Shown here piece by piece: positions 43,846-52,688 of a DNA stretch of 62,383 bases; positions within the stretch are counted from its first letter, which is position 1; each line of letters begins with the position of its first letter. A model generated the notes under the pieces. It was not told the origin of the DNA. It saw nothing but the letters and a program-made list of their open reading frames with translations, and made no database searches. The position numbers were made by a program, and so were the translations under genes. Origin of the DNA: CAYMCO01 sp964388955 (GTDB lineage: Bacteria; Chloroflexota; Anaerolineae; Anaerolineales; E44-bin32); NCBI GenBank assembly GCA_964388955.1, contig CAYMCO010000034.1, positions 1 to 62,383 on the forward strand, in the 5' to 3' direction.

Positions 43846-44860
43846 GCACACCGGCCCCCTGTCTCTCCAAAGCCTGCGTCAACGCCGGGATAAGGCGCTT
43901 GGCATCCGCCACCACACAGTAGTCCGCAGACTCGAAGATGGGCGCCTCCGGGTCGATATTGATGGCGACGACCAGGTCCGATTCCTGGATCCCAACCACG
44001 AAGTGAAAGGCGCCGCTGATTCCACAGGCCAGCGCGACTTTCGGCCGGCACACCACCCCGGTTTGGCCGACCTGGCGCTGACGCGGGATGTAGCCGTCAT
44101 CGACCGGCGGTCGGGTGCCCCCCACCTCCCCACCCAGCCGCGCCGCCAGCTCCGCCAACATCCCAAACTCGCCCTCCATGCCGCGCCCACCGCAGACCAC
44201 AACCGGCGCCTGGGTCAGGTCGATCCCTTCCCCCAGAACCCGTTCCACGACCCGTGTCCGGATCTGGCCCGCCTCTATCTCGACCGGCCGTTCGATGAGC
44301 TCGCCCTTGGCGCCGCGTCGCCCCTCACGGACGGGAAAAACGCCCGGCCTGACAGTCGAAATCTGCGGTCTGGCCTCCGGACACTCCAGCCGAGCGATTA
44401 TGCCGCCGCCAAAACCCGTCACCTGGGAGATCAAGAGCCCGTTCTGGGGATCGAGTTCCAGATCTGTGCAGTCCGCGTTCAGACCGGTCCTCAGCCGGAC
44501 CGCAAGCCGGCCAGCGAGATCGCGCCCTTCATGCGTGGCGCCGATCAGCAGGATGCTCGGCCTGCCTTCGACCAGCGCTTCGCACGCCGCATGGGCGTAG
44601 CCGTCAACGGAGAAATGGGCCAGCAGCGGATGATGCATCGCCCATACCACATCCGCGCCGTGCGCAAACGCCACATCGCTCAGGCCCTCGGTTCCATCCC
44701 CGATCACCAGGCCCACCAGGGGCCATCCGGCGTCGTCCGCCAGCTCCCGCCCCTTGCCCAACAATTCCAATGAGACCTTACGAAACCCATCGGCGGATCG
44801 CTCGAGGTAGATCCAAAGGGCGTTGGCGGCTTCGGCTTTCCCGTAGATCGAGCTTCTCAT
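43838..44860 (-). CDS. etfA: Electron transfer flavoprotein alpha subunit
   Basis: A 340-residue ETF alpha subunit. The C-terminal FAD domain shows VVVCGGRGMEGEFGMLAELAARLGGEVGGTRPPVD as the family block (in pieces), GQTGVVCRPKVALACGISGAFHF, and INIDPEAPIFESADYCVVAD. No extra ferredoxin domain is fused. The ATG at 44860 follows GGGAG; a TTG at 44908 would overlap the preceding gene. Partner of EtfB and, by operon, of the Hdr-like proteins. Confidence 0.92.
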   Translation of the reverse strand: MRSSIYGKAEAANALWIYLERSADGFRKVSLELLGKGRELADDAGWPLVGLVIGDGTEGLSDVAFAHGADVVWAMHHPLLAHFSVDGYAHAACEALVEGRPSILLIGATHEGRDLAGRLAVRLRTGLNADCTDLELDPQNGLLISQVTGFGGGIIARLECPEARPQISTVRPGVFPVREGRRGAKGELIERPVEIEAGQIRTRVVERVLGEGIDLTQAPVVVCGGRGMEGEFGMLAELAARLGGEVGGTRPPVDDGYIPRQRQVGQTGVVCRPKVALACGISGAFHFVVGIQESDLVVAINIDPEAPIFESADYCVVADAKRLIPALTQALERQGAGVHV

Positions 44861-44901
44861 CCCGACTCCCGCTAGAGTGAAGATTTCATTTGGAGAAGTG
44901 A

Positions 44902-46095
44902 TCAGCAATCACTGCCCCTCAGCCCCATAAGCACCAACTCCGAAATATCCACCACGCGCAGGTCTTCCAGGCCCATGCTCTTGACGCTGTCCTCCAGGCA
45001 TGACAAGCAGAAGGGGCAAGCGGTGGCGATCACTGAAGCCACACCGGCCGCGTCCCGGACTCGCAGATCCGAGAAACGCTCCCCCGGCGGCGTCTCCAAC
45101 CACATCCGCCCTCCCCCGCCCCCGCAGCAGACCGCCCCTTCCCTGCTGGCGCTCATCTCCACCAGCTCGACGCCTGGCAAAGCCGCCAGGATTTGGCGCG
45201 GAGCCTCATACTCTCCATTCCTGCGGCCCAGGAAGCAGGGGTCCTGAAAGGCAACACTCTTCGCGGGGCTGTGGGAGGAGAACGAGAGCCGGCCCGCGGA
45301 GATTAGTTGGTCCAGGTACTGCGTGTAGTGCAGGACCTCTATATGCCCTGCCAGGCCGGGGTAGCGATTTCGAAAGACATCGTAGCAGTGCGGCGAGAGC
45401 ACCACGATACGGGATGCCCCGCTTCCCAGCAGGGAATGCGTTGTGGCGGCCTCGATCTCGCGGAAGTATGGGCCGTGCCCCATCGACAGGGCGGATTCGC
45501 CGCAGCATGGCTCCTCCTCACCCAGGACGCCGTAGGGCACCCCTGCTGATTCAAGCACCCCGGCGGTGGCCCGAGCGATCTCCTGTGCTCGCCGGTCAAA
45601 GGAGCTCGTGCAGCCGACATAGAGCAGAATCTCATGCCGCTCAGGATCGAAGCGGGGGACATCCGCCCCGGCGTTCCAATCCCCACGCAGAGATGGGGGC
45701 TGGGACCAGGGATTGCCGTTCCAATAGAGCGACCACAGCACGCTGGGCAGGCCGGGAGCGGGCTTCCCCCGCCGCCATGCGATTTCTCGCAACGCGCGAA
45801 GGGCTTTGACGATGGGGACACCCCGCGGGCAGTTCGGTTCACACAGTCCACATGCCGTGCACAGCCAAAGGAGCTCAGAGGCCGGACTCCGTCCCAGCTG
45901 TGCCTCCCGGATCAACTCGCGTACCGAAAACGTCCCATCTCGAACCTGTCCCCATGTGCACGTCGCGGTACAGACGCCGCATTGGAAGCAAGCCGCTACT
46001 GCGCCATCGGTCAGCGCCATCAATTCATCCCGGAGCCCGTCATCCAGGACCCATACCTTCTCAGCTTGGCTCGAATGCGCCTCCACCGCTGCCAT
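44902..46095 (-). CDS. HdrD/GlpC-like iron-sulfur protein (two 4Fe-4S plus two CCG domains)
   Basis: A 397-residue soluble redox protein. Two 4Fe-4S motifs come first (CFQCGVCTATC from Cys36, then CTACGLCEPNCP), followed by two cysteine-rich CCG domains ending in EEPCCGES and EGAVCCGGGGGRMW, the cluster-binding type found in HdrB/HdrD. Such subunits carry electrons to thiol/disulfide or quinone-linked partners. It starts 29 nt after the HdrA fusion and has ATG at 46095 behind AGGAGAGAAGG. No membrane helices are present. Confidence 0.9.
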   Translation of the reverse strand: MAAVEAHSSQAEKVWVLDDGLRDELMALTDGAVAACFQCGVCTATCTWGQVRDGTFSVRELIREAQLGRSPASELLWLCTACGLCEPNCPRGVPIVKALRALREIAWRRGKPAPGLPSVLWSLYWNGNPWSQPPSLRGDWNAGADVPRFDPERHEILLYVGCTSSFDRRAQEIARATAGVLESAGVPYGVLGEEEPCCGESALSMGHGPYFREIEAATTHSLLGSGASRIVVLSPHCYDVFRNRYPGLAGHIEVLHYTQYLDQLISAGRLSFSSHSPAKSVAFQDPCFLGRRNGEYEAPRQILAALPGVELVEMSASREGAVCCGGGGGRMWLETPPGERFSDLRVRDAAGVASVIATACPFCLSCLEDSVKSMGLEDLRVVDISELVLMGLRGSDC

Positions 46096-46123
46096 CTGCG
46101 CCTTCTCTCCTCTCAAACCACCC

Positions 46124-49100
46124 TCACCCTGCCTCCGGCTGGGTCGTGACTTCCGCTCCCGCTTTCGACTGATAGGCCGCGATCACCTCGTCCATCTCGG
46201 CGATCTTCCGTGCGAATTCCTTGCCCTCCGCGGCCGAGACCCACTGAAGCTGCAGCCGATCTGCATCGACACCTTTGCGGGCAAACTTACGCTGCCAATG
46301 CTTGAAGCGCTTCCATGTGAGCCGGTTGGCATAGTTGTAGTGGCAGTCGGACCCCGTTTCGGTCAGCCGGCAGCCGGTCACCAGCACCGCTCCGGCGCCC
46401 AATTCGAAAGCCCGCTCGACGAACGCCTCTTCGAAGCGCGCCGAGCACATCGTACGCACAATGCGCGCCGAAGTTGGGTACTGGCGCTTCTCGATGCCCG
46501 CGAGGTCGGCGCCAGCGTAGGAGCACCAGTTGCAGGTGAAGACCAGGCATTTCGATCCGGGGTCTTCGGCGAGCGCGGCCTCGACTTGTGCGAGGATCTG
46601 GCTCTTTGTGAAGTAGGGCATTTCGATTGCGTCGAAGTTGCACTCCGCGGCGCAGGTGCCGCACCCCATGCACGCCGCTTCGATCACCCGTACAACGCCC
46701 TCTTTGACCGGTCCGGTGGCCTCCAGCGCGCCGAAGGGGCATACCTTGACACAGCGCATGCAGCCGATGCAGAGGTCCTCATGCACAACCGCCGTGAGCG
46801 GCTCCTTTTCGATCACGCCGCGGGAGAGCAGGGCCCCGGCTTTTCCGGCGGCCGCCAGGGCCTGGGCCATGGACTCGCGCACATCCTTCGGCCCCTGCGC
46901 CGCGCCGGCGAGGTAGATCCCCTGCGTAGCCGTCTCCGCGGGGCCCAGCTTGGGGTGCAGCTCCATCAGGAAGCCGTCTTCGCTGTGTGCGAGCTTCAGC
47001 TCCGCCGACAGGTCATCCTCCGCCGGCCGCAGGCCGACCACCAGCACCAGCAGATCGGTGGGGAACTGCACTCTCGCCCCCAGCAGATGATCATACAGTT
47101 CGACCATCCCATCCTGATAGGAGATTGCATCCTGCGGCGCGGAATCAGGGTCATAGCGCAGGAACTGGACCCCAGCGCGCATTGCCCGCTCGTAGAGTTC
47201 CTCGGCCCCGCGGCTGTAGGTGCGGACGTCCTTGTACAGAACCTTCACATGCGCACCCGCCTCTCGCACACGGAGCGCCTGGCCGATCATCGAGGTGCAG
47301 CAATATCGGGCGCATCCTCGCCCCTCCTGGCGCGAACCGACGCAGGATACGAATGTCACCCGATTCACCCCAATATTGCCGTTTTGGAGCAGGCTCTCCA
47401 GTTCCAGGTTGGTGATCACGCGCCCGTCCTCGCCCAAGCCAAACTCGCTCGGCCGGTAAGGCTGTGTGCCCGTGGCGATGATGACTGCGCCCGCCTGCAG
47501 GTCCTCGCCGTTGGAGAGATGCGCCATGAAGTTCCCCACCACGCCGTCAATCGTCTCCACCTGCGTTCCCAGGTGGATGCGCACCCCGCTGTTTTCCAGG
47601 GCTTTGATCTTCGCCTCCATCAGGTCTTTGGCCCCGATACCGGCAGGCCAGATCTCGCCAAGCTGATTGAGCATGCCGCCGAGCGATTCGGACCGCTCCA
47701 CCAGATGAGTTTCGAACCCCTGGCCGTTGGCCGACAACGCAGCGCTGATTCCCGCAATCCCGCCTCCGACCACCAGCACCCGGCCAGCCAGCGCCAGCTG
47801 TGCCCCCTCCAGCGGCGTCAGCCGGCGCGCCTTCTCCACCGCCATCCAGACCATATCCTTGGCTTTGTCGGTCGCGCCTCTCGGATCGAACTTATGAACC
47901 CAGGAATCCATGTTCCGGATGTTCGCCATTTCGAGCAAATAGGGGTTCAGCCCCGCCCGAACCAGCACGCCTCGGAAGATCGACTCGTGCGTCTTTGGAG
48001 AGCAGGCGGCGACCACCACGCGATTGATGCCCTCGGCACGGATGGCCGCCTCAATTTCCGCCTGGGTGTTCCCGGCGCAGGAGAACATCTGGCCCGAAGC
48101 ATATACGACATCCGGCAGGGATCGCGCGTATTCCACCACCACATCTACATCCACCACGCCAGCGATGTTGCTGCCGCAGTGGCAGACAAACACGCCGACG
48201 CGCGGCTGGTCGATATCCTCAAGCGGGGGAATCTCCGGCTGGGAGGGCCAACGTCGCTCCGAGACATGGGCCAGCGCCAAGGCCGCGGATCCGCTGCCCT
48301 CGGCAACGCTGTCCGGGATATCTTTCGGGCCCGCAGCGCACCCTGCCACATACACCCCATCGCGGGTGGTCGTCATTAATTCGCCTTCGGGTTCTCGCGA
48401 CCGGACGAAACCGTCCGCATCCAGATCGATTCCCAGGCTTTCGGCCAGCTCCGGAAGGCCTTCTGCAGGGGTGGCGGCGTTGGCCAACACCACCATGTCG
48501 TAGTCATCCACCACCCTCACGCCGCGCTCCGTGTCCTCATATGTCACGCGCAGGCCGGCGTCCCCGTTAGGGGTGATTTCCGCCGGCCGACCGCGCAAGA
48601 AACGCGCTCCCCCCTCGACAGTGCGATCCCAGAAGGCGTCAAATCCCTTGCCGTAGGCGCGCACGTCCATATAGAGCACATCCACCTGATCCACCCCGTG
48701 ATCGATGGCCTGATAGGCGTGCTTTATGGAATACATGCAGCAGAAGCGGGAGCAGTAGCGCAAATGACGCCGATCTCGGGATCCCACGCAGAGAACGAAC
48801 AATATCCCCTCTGGGTGTGTCCCGTCGGAGGGCTTCACGATCTCACCGCCAGTCGGGCCGGCGGAATTGATCAATCGTTCAAATTCCAGCGCGCTGAGCA
48901 CATCCGGATGCGAACCGTAGCCCAACTCGCGCAACGCCCCGGGGTCATAGCTGTCATACCCGATGGCCATGACCACCGACGCCACCTCCCGCAGGATCTT
49001 CTCCTCGCGCGGCATCATGAAGTCAATAGCTCTTGGCGGGCACACTTGATAGCAGCGGTTGCAGGGGATGTAATTGGGCGGGTCGTTCAGACAGTGATCG

Positions 49101-49543
49101 ATGTCGATCAGGTACGCTCCCGGAACGGACTGGGGGATGGGCGTGTAGATCGCCTTGCGCGAAGCCATTCCTGAATCGAACTCGTTGGGCAGCGCAACCG
49201 GGCATGCCGCCACACATTCCCCGCACCGCGTGCATTCATCGGTGACAAAACGACCCCGCTTCCGGATGTGGACCTCGAAGGCCCCTGCCTTCCCTTCGAG
49301 CCGCTCGACCTCGGCGGGCGAGAGGATCTCGATATTCGGGTGCAGGTCGACCTGCGACATCTTGGGCGCTTCGATGCAGATGGAGCAGTCCAGCGTGGGG
49401 AAGTTCTTATCCAGCGCGGCCATGACCCCACCGATGGTGGGCGCCCGTTCGACCAGCACCACCTGCGCGCCGGCGTTGGCCAGGTCCAGGCTGGCCTGGA
49501 TCCCGGCGATCCCGCCGCCGATGACAAGGACGGAATTGCTCAT
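46124..49543 (-). CDS. Double HdrA-like flavoprotein fused to an MvhD domain
   Basis: A 1139-residue fusion. Module one (1-440) has an FAD motif VLVIGGGIAGIQASL and two cluster motifs, CTRCGECVAACP (104) and CNRCYQVCPPRA (161). Module two begins with the HdrA start VFVCHCGSNIAG (about 452), has a second FAD motif VLVVGGGIAGISAAL (about 590), and a two-cluster ferredoxin (CIGCMRCVKVCP, CMGCGTCAAECN, about 920-975). The last 140 residues are MvhD-like (CLVFTCNWCSYAGAD and later Cys). HdrA is the electron-bifurcating flavoprotein of heterodisulfide reductases, and MvhD links it to a donor. No hydrogenase or formate dehydrogenase is present; the neighbours are a 2-oxoacid oxidoreductase and EtfAB. 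The ATG overlaps the korC stop. Confidence 0.9.
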   Translation of the reverse strand: MSNSVLVIGGGIAGIQASLDLANAGAQVVLVERAPTIGGVMAALDKNFPTLDCSICIEAPKMSQVDLHPNIEILSPAEVERLEGKAGAFEVHIRKRGRFVTDECTRCGECVAACPVALPNEFDSGMASRKAIYTPIPQSVPGAYLIDIDHCLNDPPNYIPCNRCYQVCPPRAIDFMMPREEKILREVASVVMAIGYDSYDPGALRELGYGSHPDVLSALEFERLINSAGPTGGEIVKPSDGTHPEGILFVLCVGSRDRRHLRYCSRFCCMYSIKHAYQAIDHGVDQVDVLYMDVRAYGKGFDAFWDRTVEGGARFLRGRPAEITPNGDAGLRVTYEDTERGVRVVDDYDMVVLANAATPAEGLPELAESLGIDLDADGFVRSREPEGELMTTTRDGVYVAGCAAGPKDIPDSVAEGSGSAALALAHVSERRWPSQPEIPPLEDIDQPRVGVFVCHCGSNIAGVVDVDVVVEYARSLPDVVYASGQMFSCAGNTQAEIEAAIRAEGINRVVVAACSPKTHESIFRGVLVRAGLNPYLLEMANIRNMDSWVHKFDPRGATDKAKDMVWMAVEKARRLTPLEGAQLALAGRVLVVGGGIAGISAALSANGQGFETHLVERSESLGGMLNQLGEIWPAGIGAKDLMEAKIKALENSGVRIHLGTQVETIDGVVGNFMAHLSNGEDLQAGAVIIATGTQPYRPSEFGLGEDGRVITNLELESLLQNGNIGVNRVTFVSCVGSRQEGRGCARYCCTSMIGQALRVREAGAHVKVLYKDVRTYSRGAEELYERAMRAGVQFLRYDPDSAPQDAISYQDGMVELYDHLLGARVQFPTDLLVLVVGLRPAEDDLSAELKLAHSEDGFLMELHPKLGPAETATQGIYLAGAAQGPKDVRESMAQALAAAGKAGALLSRGVIEKEPLTAVVHEDLCIGCMRCVKVCPFGALEATGPVKEGVVRVIEAACMGCGTCAAECNFDAIEMPYFTKSQILAQVEAALAEDPGSKCLVFTCNWCSYAGADLAGIEKRQYPTSARIVRTMCSARFEEAFVERAFELGAGAVLVTGCRLTETGSDCHYNYANRLTWKRFKHWQRKFARKGVDADRLQLQWVSAAEGKEFARKIAEMDEVIAAYQSKAGAEVTTQPEAG

Positions 49544-50079
49544 CCCGTCCGCTCCGCTTCCCGGGCATACGCCCATCCCGCCTCGAACGCCTCCTTGTTG
49601 AGCTCCAGGTATGAACTCCGCACCGAAGTCTCGATGGATTTCAGCATCGCCGGGCGCGATACCACATCCGTGACCGCAGTGAAGAAGCCCAACATGACCA
49701 CATTTGCCACGATGCGCCGCCCGAGTTCCTCCGCCAAGGCAGTGGCCGGGATGGCAAGCGGGCGATCCCCGTCGGCTGGGGTGACCAGGCTGCTATCGAT
49801 GATCACCTGCGCATCTGGGCGGGCCTGCGGCCGGTAGCGCCCATAAGCCTCCTGGGAAAGCGCCACCAGGATGTCCGCTCGCTGGATGAAGGGGTAGTCA
49901 ATGGGCCGATCCGCGACCACCAGATTCGTGCTCGAGGCCCCCCCGCGAGCCTCGGGGCCGTAGGACTGCGTCATCACCGCGTGCTGCTGATCGTATAGCG
50001 CCATGGCCTTGCCCAAGATGAATCCCGCCAAGGCCACACCTTGACCACCGAAGCCGGAGATGCGTATCTCCCGTCTCAC
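49540..50079 (-). CDS. korC: 2-oxoacid:ferredoxin oxidoreductase gamma subunit (KorC-like)
   Basis: A 179-residue gamma subunit with ISGFGGQGVALAGFILGKA and SYGPEARGGASSTNLVV. With the alpha, beta and delta subunits encoded just upstream it forms a CoA- and TPP-dependent enzyme that oxidises a 2-oxoacid and reduces ferredoxin. The GTG overlaps the korB stop (GTGA) and its own stop overlaps the HdrA ATG, so translation is tightly coupled. KGOR and VOR types cannot be separated by eye. Confidence 0.9.
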   Translation of the reverse strand: MRREIRISGFGGQGVALAGFILGKAMALYDQQHAVMTQSYGPEARGGASSTNLVVADRPIDYPFIQRADILVALSQEAYGRYRPQARPDAQVIIDSSLVTPADGDRPLAIPATALAEELGRRIVANVVMLGFFTAVTDVVSRPAMLKSIETSVRSSYLELNKEAFEAGWAYAREAERTG

Positions 50080-50900
50080 GACGAATCCCCCGCCTTCACC
50101 GGCGCATAGGCGGGCCGCTCGCGGTCCACAAACCTCCCTACATAGATGGGCCGATCCTCCCGCAGGTCGATCCCCAGTTCCTCCAGCGGCAGCCCCGAAC
50201 CCATCTCACACCGGTCCTTGTACAGCAGCATCTCATCCAGCCCCTCTAGCAACGCGTTGGATTTGCCGTAGCCCACGGGGCAGGGGGATAGGACCTCTAT
50301 GAAGGAGAAGCCCGGTCTCTCAAAAGCATAAAGGATATCGCGCATCACTTGGCGGACATGCAACGTCGTCCACCGGGAGACGAAATTCGCCCCCGCGGCG
50401 GCCAATAGGTAGGGAAAGTTGAAGGGTCGTTCCGGGTTGCCGTAGGGCGAGGTTGTGCTCCGCGCGCCAAGCGGGGTAGTCGGGCCAAACTGGCCACCGG
50501 TCATGCCGTAATTGAAGTTGTTGGTGCAGATCACGGTGATGTCCACATTCCGGCGGGCGGCGTGGACAAGATGGTTCCCTCCGATGGCCGCCAAATCCCC
50601 GTCTCCGCTGAACACCGTGACATTGAGGTCTGCATTCGCCAATTTCAATCCCACGGCGAAGGGGATGCCTCGTCCGTGTGTGGTGTGATAGGAATCGATG
50701 TTCATGTAGCCCGCCACGCGCCCCGAACAGCCGATCCCGGAGACCACCACCTGGCGATCCAACGCGATACCAGCATCGAGTATCGCCCGGGCATAGGTGC
50801 GCATGGCGATGCCGATGCCGCACCCCGGGCACCAAATGTGGGGCATGCGCTCTGCGCGCAATACCTCGTCCAGCGGATGTGAAGTGACGACCTCAGGCAT
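50076..50900 (-). CDS. korB: 2-oxoacid:ferredoxin oxidoreductase beta subunit (KorB-like)
   Basis: A 274-residue TPP-binding subunit. HIWCPGCGIGIAMRTYARAI begins the fold, SGIGCSGR and HGRGIPFAVGLKLA follow, and the TPP/Mg motif is GDGDLAAIGGNHLVHAARRN with ICTNNFNYGMTGGQ. Cys residues in WCPGC and GIGC fit a cluster site. The ATG at 50900 overlaps the end of korA by 8 nt. Confidence 0.92.
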   Translation of the reverse strand: MPEVVTSHPLDEVLRAERMPHIWCPGCGIGIAMRTYARAILDAGIALDRQVVVSGIGCSGRVAGYMNIDSYHTTHGRGIPFAVGLKLANADLNVTVFSGDGDLAAIGGNHLVHAARRNVDITVICTNNFNYGMTGGQFGPTTPLGARSTTSPYGNPERPFNFPYLLAAAGANFVSRWTTLHVRQVMRDILYAFERPGFSFIEVLSPCPVGYGKSNALLEGLDEMLLYKDRCEMGSGLPLEELGIDLREDRPIYVGRFVDRERPAYAPVKAGDSS

Positions 50901-52056
50901 CGTCAAGGCCAACCACCTCCCGTATCTTCTCCAGGATCACCTCTGGGCGCATCATCGCCCCGCCGGCGTGATGTAGCCCGTGAACCGGCTGCTTGGCGAC
51001 CCGCTCGACTTCGAGCGCCATCTGTCCCAGGTTCATCTCCGCCACGACAAACGCATCCACCTGCCCTGCGAGCTCTTCGATGGCGCTGCGCGCAAAGGGC
51101 CACAGCGATACCATGCGCAGGAACCCCACCGGTATGCCCTCGGAGCGCGCTTCCCGCACCGCTCTGCGGGCAGATCGCGCCGTGCATCCGAATGAGATCA
51201 CCACCAGGCGCGCGCCGTCCATCCAGTCGCTCTCGACCCGCACGATGTCATCGGCGTTGCGCCGGATCTTCTCTGCCAGCCGCCGCACCAATCTGTCGTG
51301 CACGTCGGGCGACATATCGGGGTAGCCGCGCTCGTCGTGCGTCAGGCCGGTGAAATGGACCCGATATCCCTCCCCGGCGTGCGCCATGGGCGGCACAAGA
51401 TCGTCACCCTCCGGCTGGAAGGGGCGGAATTGCCCGTCTCCCCCGGGCTTGGGGCGCTTGCGCGGCCAGTGGGGGATCTGATCCGCCTCGGGGATCACCA
51501 CTCGCTCCACCATGTGGCCCACCACCTCATCCGCCATGACCAGCACCGGGACCCGGTATCGATCCGCCACGTTGAAAGCGTGGACCGTCAAGTCAAAGAA
51601 CTCCTGCGGAGACCAGGGCGAGAAGGCGACCAGGGCGAAATCCCCGTGGGTTCCCCAGCGCGCTTGCATGATGTCCGCCTGCCCTGGCAGGGTGGGCAGC
51701 CCGGTGGAGGGCGATCCCCGCTGCACCTGCACCAACACCACAGGAATCTCCAGCATGAGGCCCAGCCCCAAGTTCTCGAGCATCAGGCTGAAACCCGGAC
51801 CCGATGTGGCGGTCATAGCACGTGATCCTGCGGCTGAGGCCCCCAGAATCGCAGCCATGCTGCCGATCTCATCCTCCATCTGCAGGTAGACCCCCCCGAC
51901 CTCTGGGAGTCTGCGCGCAAGGCGCTCAGCGATCTCCGAGGAGGGTGTGATCGGATAGCCGCCGAAGAAGCGGCACCCGGCCGCGAGCGCCGCCTCCGCA
52001 CAGGCGATATCGCCCTGCATGAAATGCTCGCCGGTGAGCACAGACGGGCGGCTCAA
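50893..52056 (-). CDS. korA: 2-oxoacid:ferredoxin oxidoreductase alpha subunit (KorA-like)
   Basis: A 387-residue alpha subunit without a fused gamma domain. FFGGYPITPSSEIAERLAR, MEDEIGSMAAILGASAAGSRA and TSGPGFSLMLENLG are the pyrimidine-domain signatures; the C-terminal half carries ISFGCTARSARRAVREAR. It starts with TTG at 52056, overlapping the korD stop (TTGA), behind GGAGGTGGAG. Confidence 0.92.
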   Translation of the reverse strand: MSRPSVLTGEHFMQGDIACAEAALAAGCRFFGGYPITPSSEIAERLARRLPEVGGVYLQMEDEIGSMAAILGASAAGSRAMTATSGPGFSLMLENLGLGLMLEIPVVLVQVQRGSPSTGLPTLPGQADIMQARWGTHGDFALVAFSPWSPQEFFDLTVHAFNVADRYRVPVLVMADEVVGHMVERVVIPEADQIPHWPRKRPKPGGDGQFRPFQPEGDDLVPPMAHAGEGYRVHFTGLTHDERGYPDMSPDVHDRLVRRLAEKIRRNADDIVRVESDWMDGARLVVISFGCTARSARRAVREARSEGIPVGFLRMVSLWPFARSAIEELAGQVDAFVVAEMNLGQMALEVERVAKQPVHGLHHAGGAMMRPEVILEKIREVVGLDDA

Positions 52057-52322
52057 GTCTCCACCTCCAGGGTGAATATGGCGAATTCAGGGCAGACCAT
52101 GGTGCAGAACTCGCAGTGCACACAAGCTTCTTCATGTTGGGGCGCGATCTCGGGGATGTGATAGCCCTTGGCGTTCGTTCTTTCCGAAACCTGGAGCACC
52201 TGCTGCGGGCAGAGGTGAACGCAGATCTCGCACCCCTTGCAGCGTTCGGGGATCAGGAAGACCTGGCCGCGCGGGAGATGGACCTTGTCGGCGTCGAGGG
52301 GTCTGCGGGCGAACACTCTCAT
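52053..52322 (-). CDS. korD: 2-oxoacid:ferredoxin oxidoreductase delta subunit (2x4Fe-4S ferredoxin)
   Basis: An 89-residue ferredoxin-type subunit with two cluster motifs, CKGCEICVHLCP and CVHCEFCTMVCP, after a short basic N-terminus. It collects electrons from the KorAB core. It is the first gene of the eight-gene operon korDABC-hdrA-hdrD-etfAB and is preceded by the 7-3-7 inverted repeat shared with the GntR gene. Confidence 0.9.
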   Translation of the reverse strand: MRVFARRPLDADKVHLPRGQVFLIPERCKGCEICVHLCPQQVLQVSERTNAKGYHIPEIAPQHEEACVHCEFCTMVCPEFAIFTLEVET

Positions 52323-52371
52323 CGCGCTCCTGCCAGCCAGGTCTGCCGCACCGGGCGACCGAAATACGCTC

Positions 52372-52388
52372 GATTAATCCAATTAATC
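52372..52388. promoter_or_regulatory. Putative GntR operator upstream of korD
   Basis: GATTAAT-CCA-ATTAATC, a perfect 7-3-7 inverted repeat in an AT-rich island about 50 nt before the korD ATG. It matches in form and half-site GATCAAT-ATA-ATTGATC at 57308, next to the GntR regulator gene. Confidence 0.55.
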
Positions 52389-52538
52389 TAATGTTTTCCG
52401 CTTAAAATAAATGCCTCGCCTAACCGCTGGAGACGGACGGCGTGGACCCATGGACTCTTACCTGACATCTTGAGTGTACGTTAATTGCCCAGGGGGGACA
52501 AGTATCAAGCGTCAATGACTTCTGTCCTCTCCACTGCG

Positions 52539-52640
52539 CGCATCGCGCATGGCGCGATGCGGCATGCGCAATGAGCCTTGAGTCCAAGCCATGAGCGCTA
52601 GGTCGCCCAACGACGAACGACCAACCGCAACCTCTGCTCC
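52539..52640. repeat. Extragenic palindrome and heptamer repeats
   Basis: CGCATCGCGC-ATG-GCGCGATGCG (52539-52561) is a perfect 10-3-10 inverted repeat, followed by GCGGCATGCGCAAT (shared with 43015) and heptamer units GCCCAAC, GACGAAC, GACCAAC (52605-52625). The gap between korD and the DMT transporter otherwise has no gene. Confidence 0.6.
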
Positions 52641-52688
52641 CTCGCTCTCCTGCACCTTTGCACCCCTGCTCCCCCACCCCCCCCCCGC

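Noticed and set aside
45806..48379. An 857-codon open frame on the plus strand
   Set aside because: It is antisense to the HdrA fusion and the HdrD-like gene, with no recognisable domain. A similar 632-codon frame at 54760-56658 is antisense to korA and rejected for the same reason.
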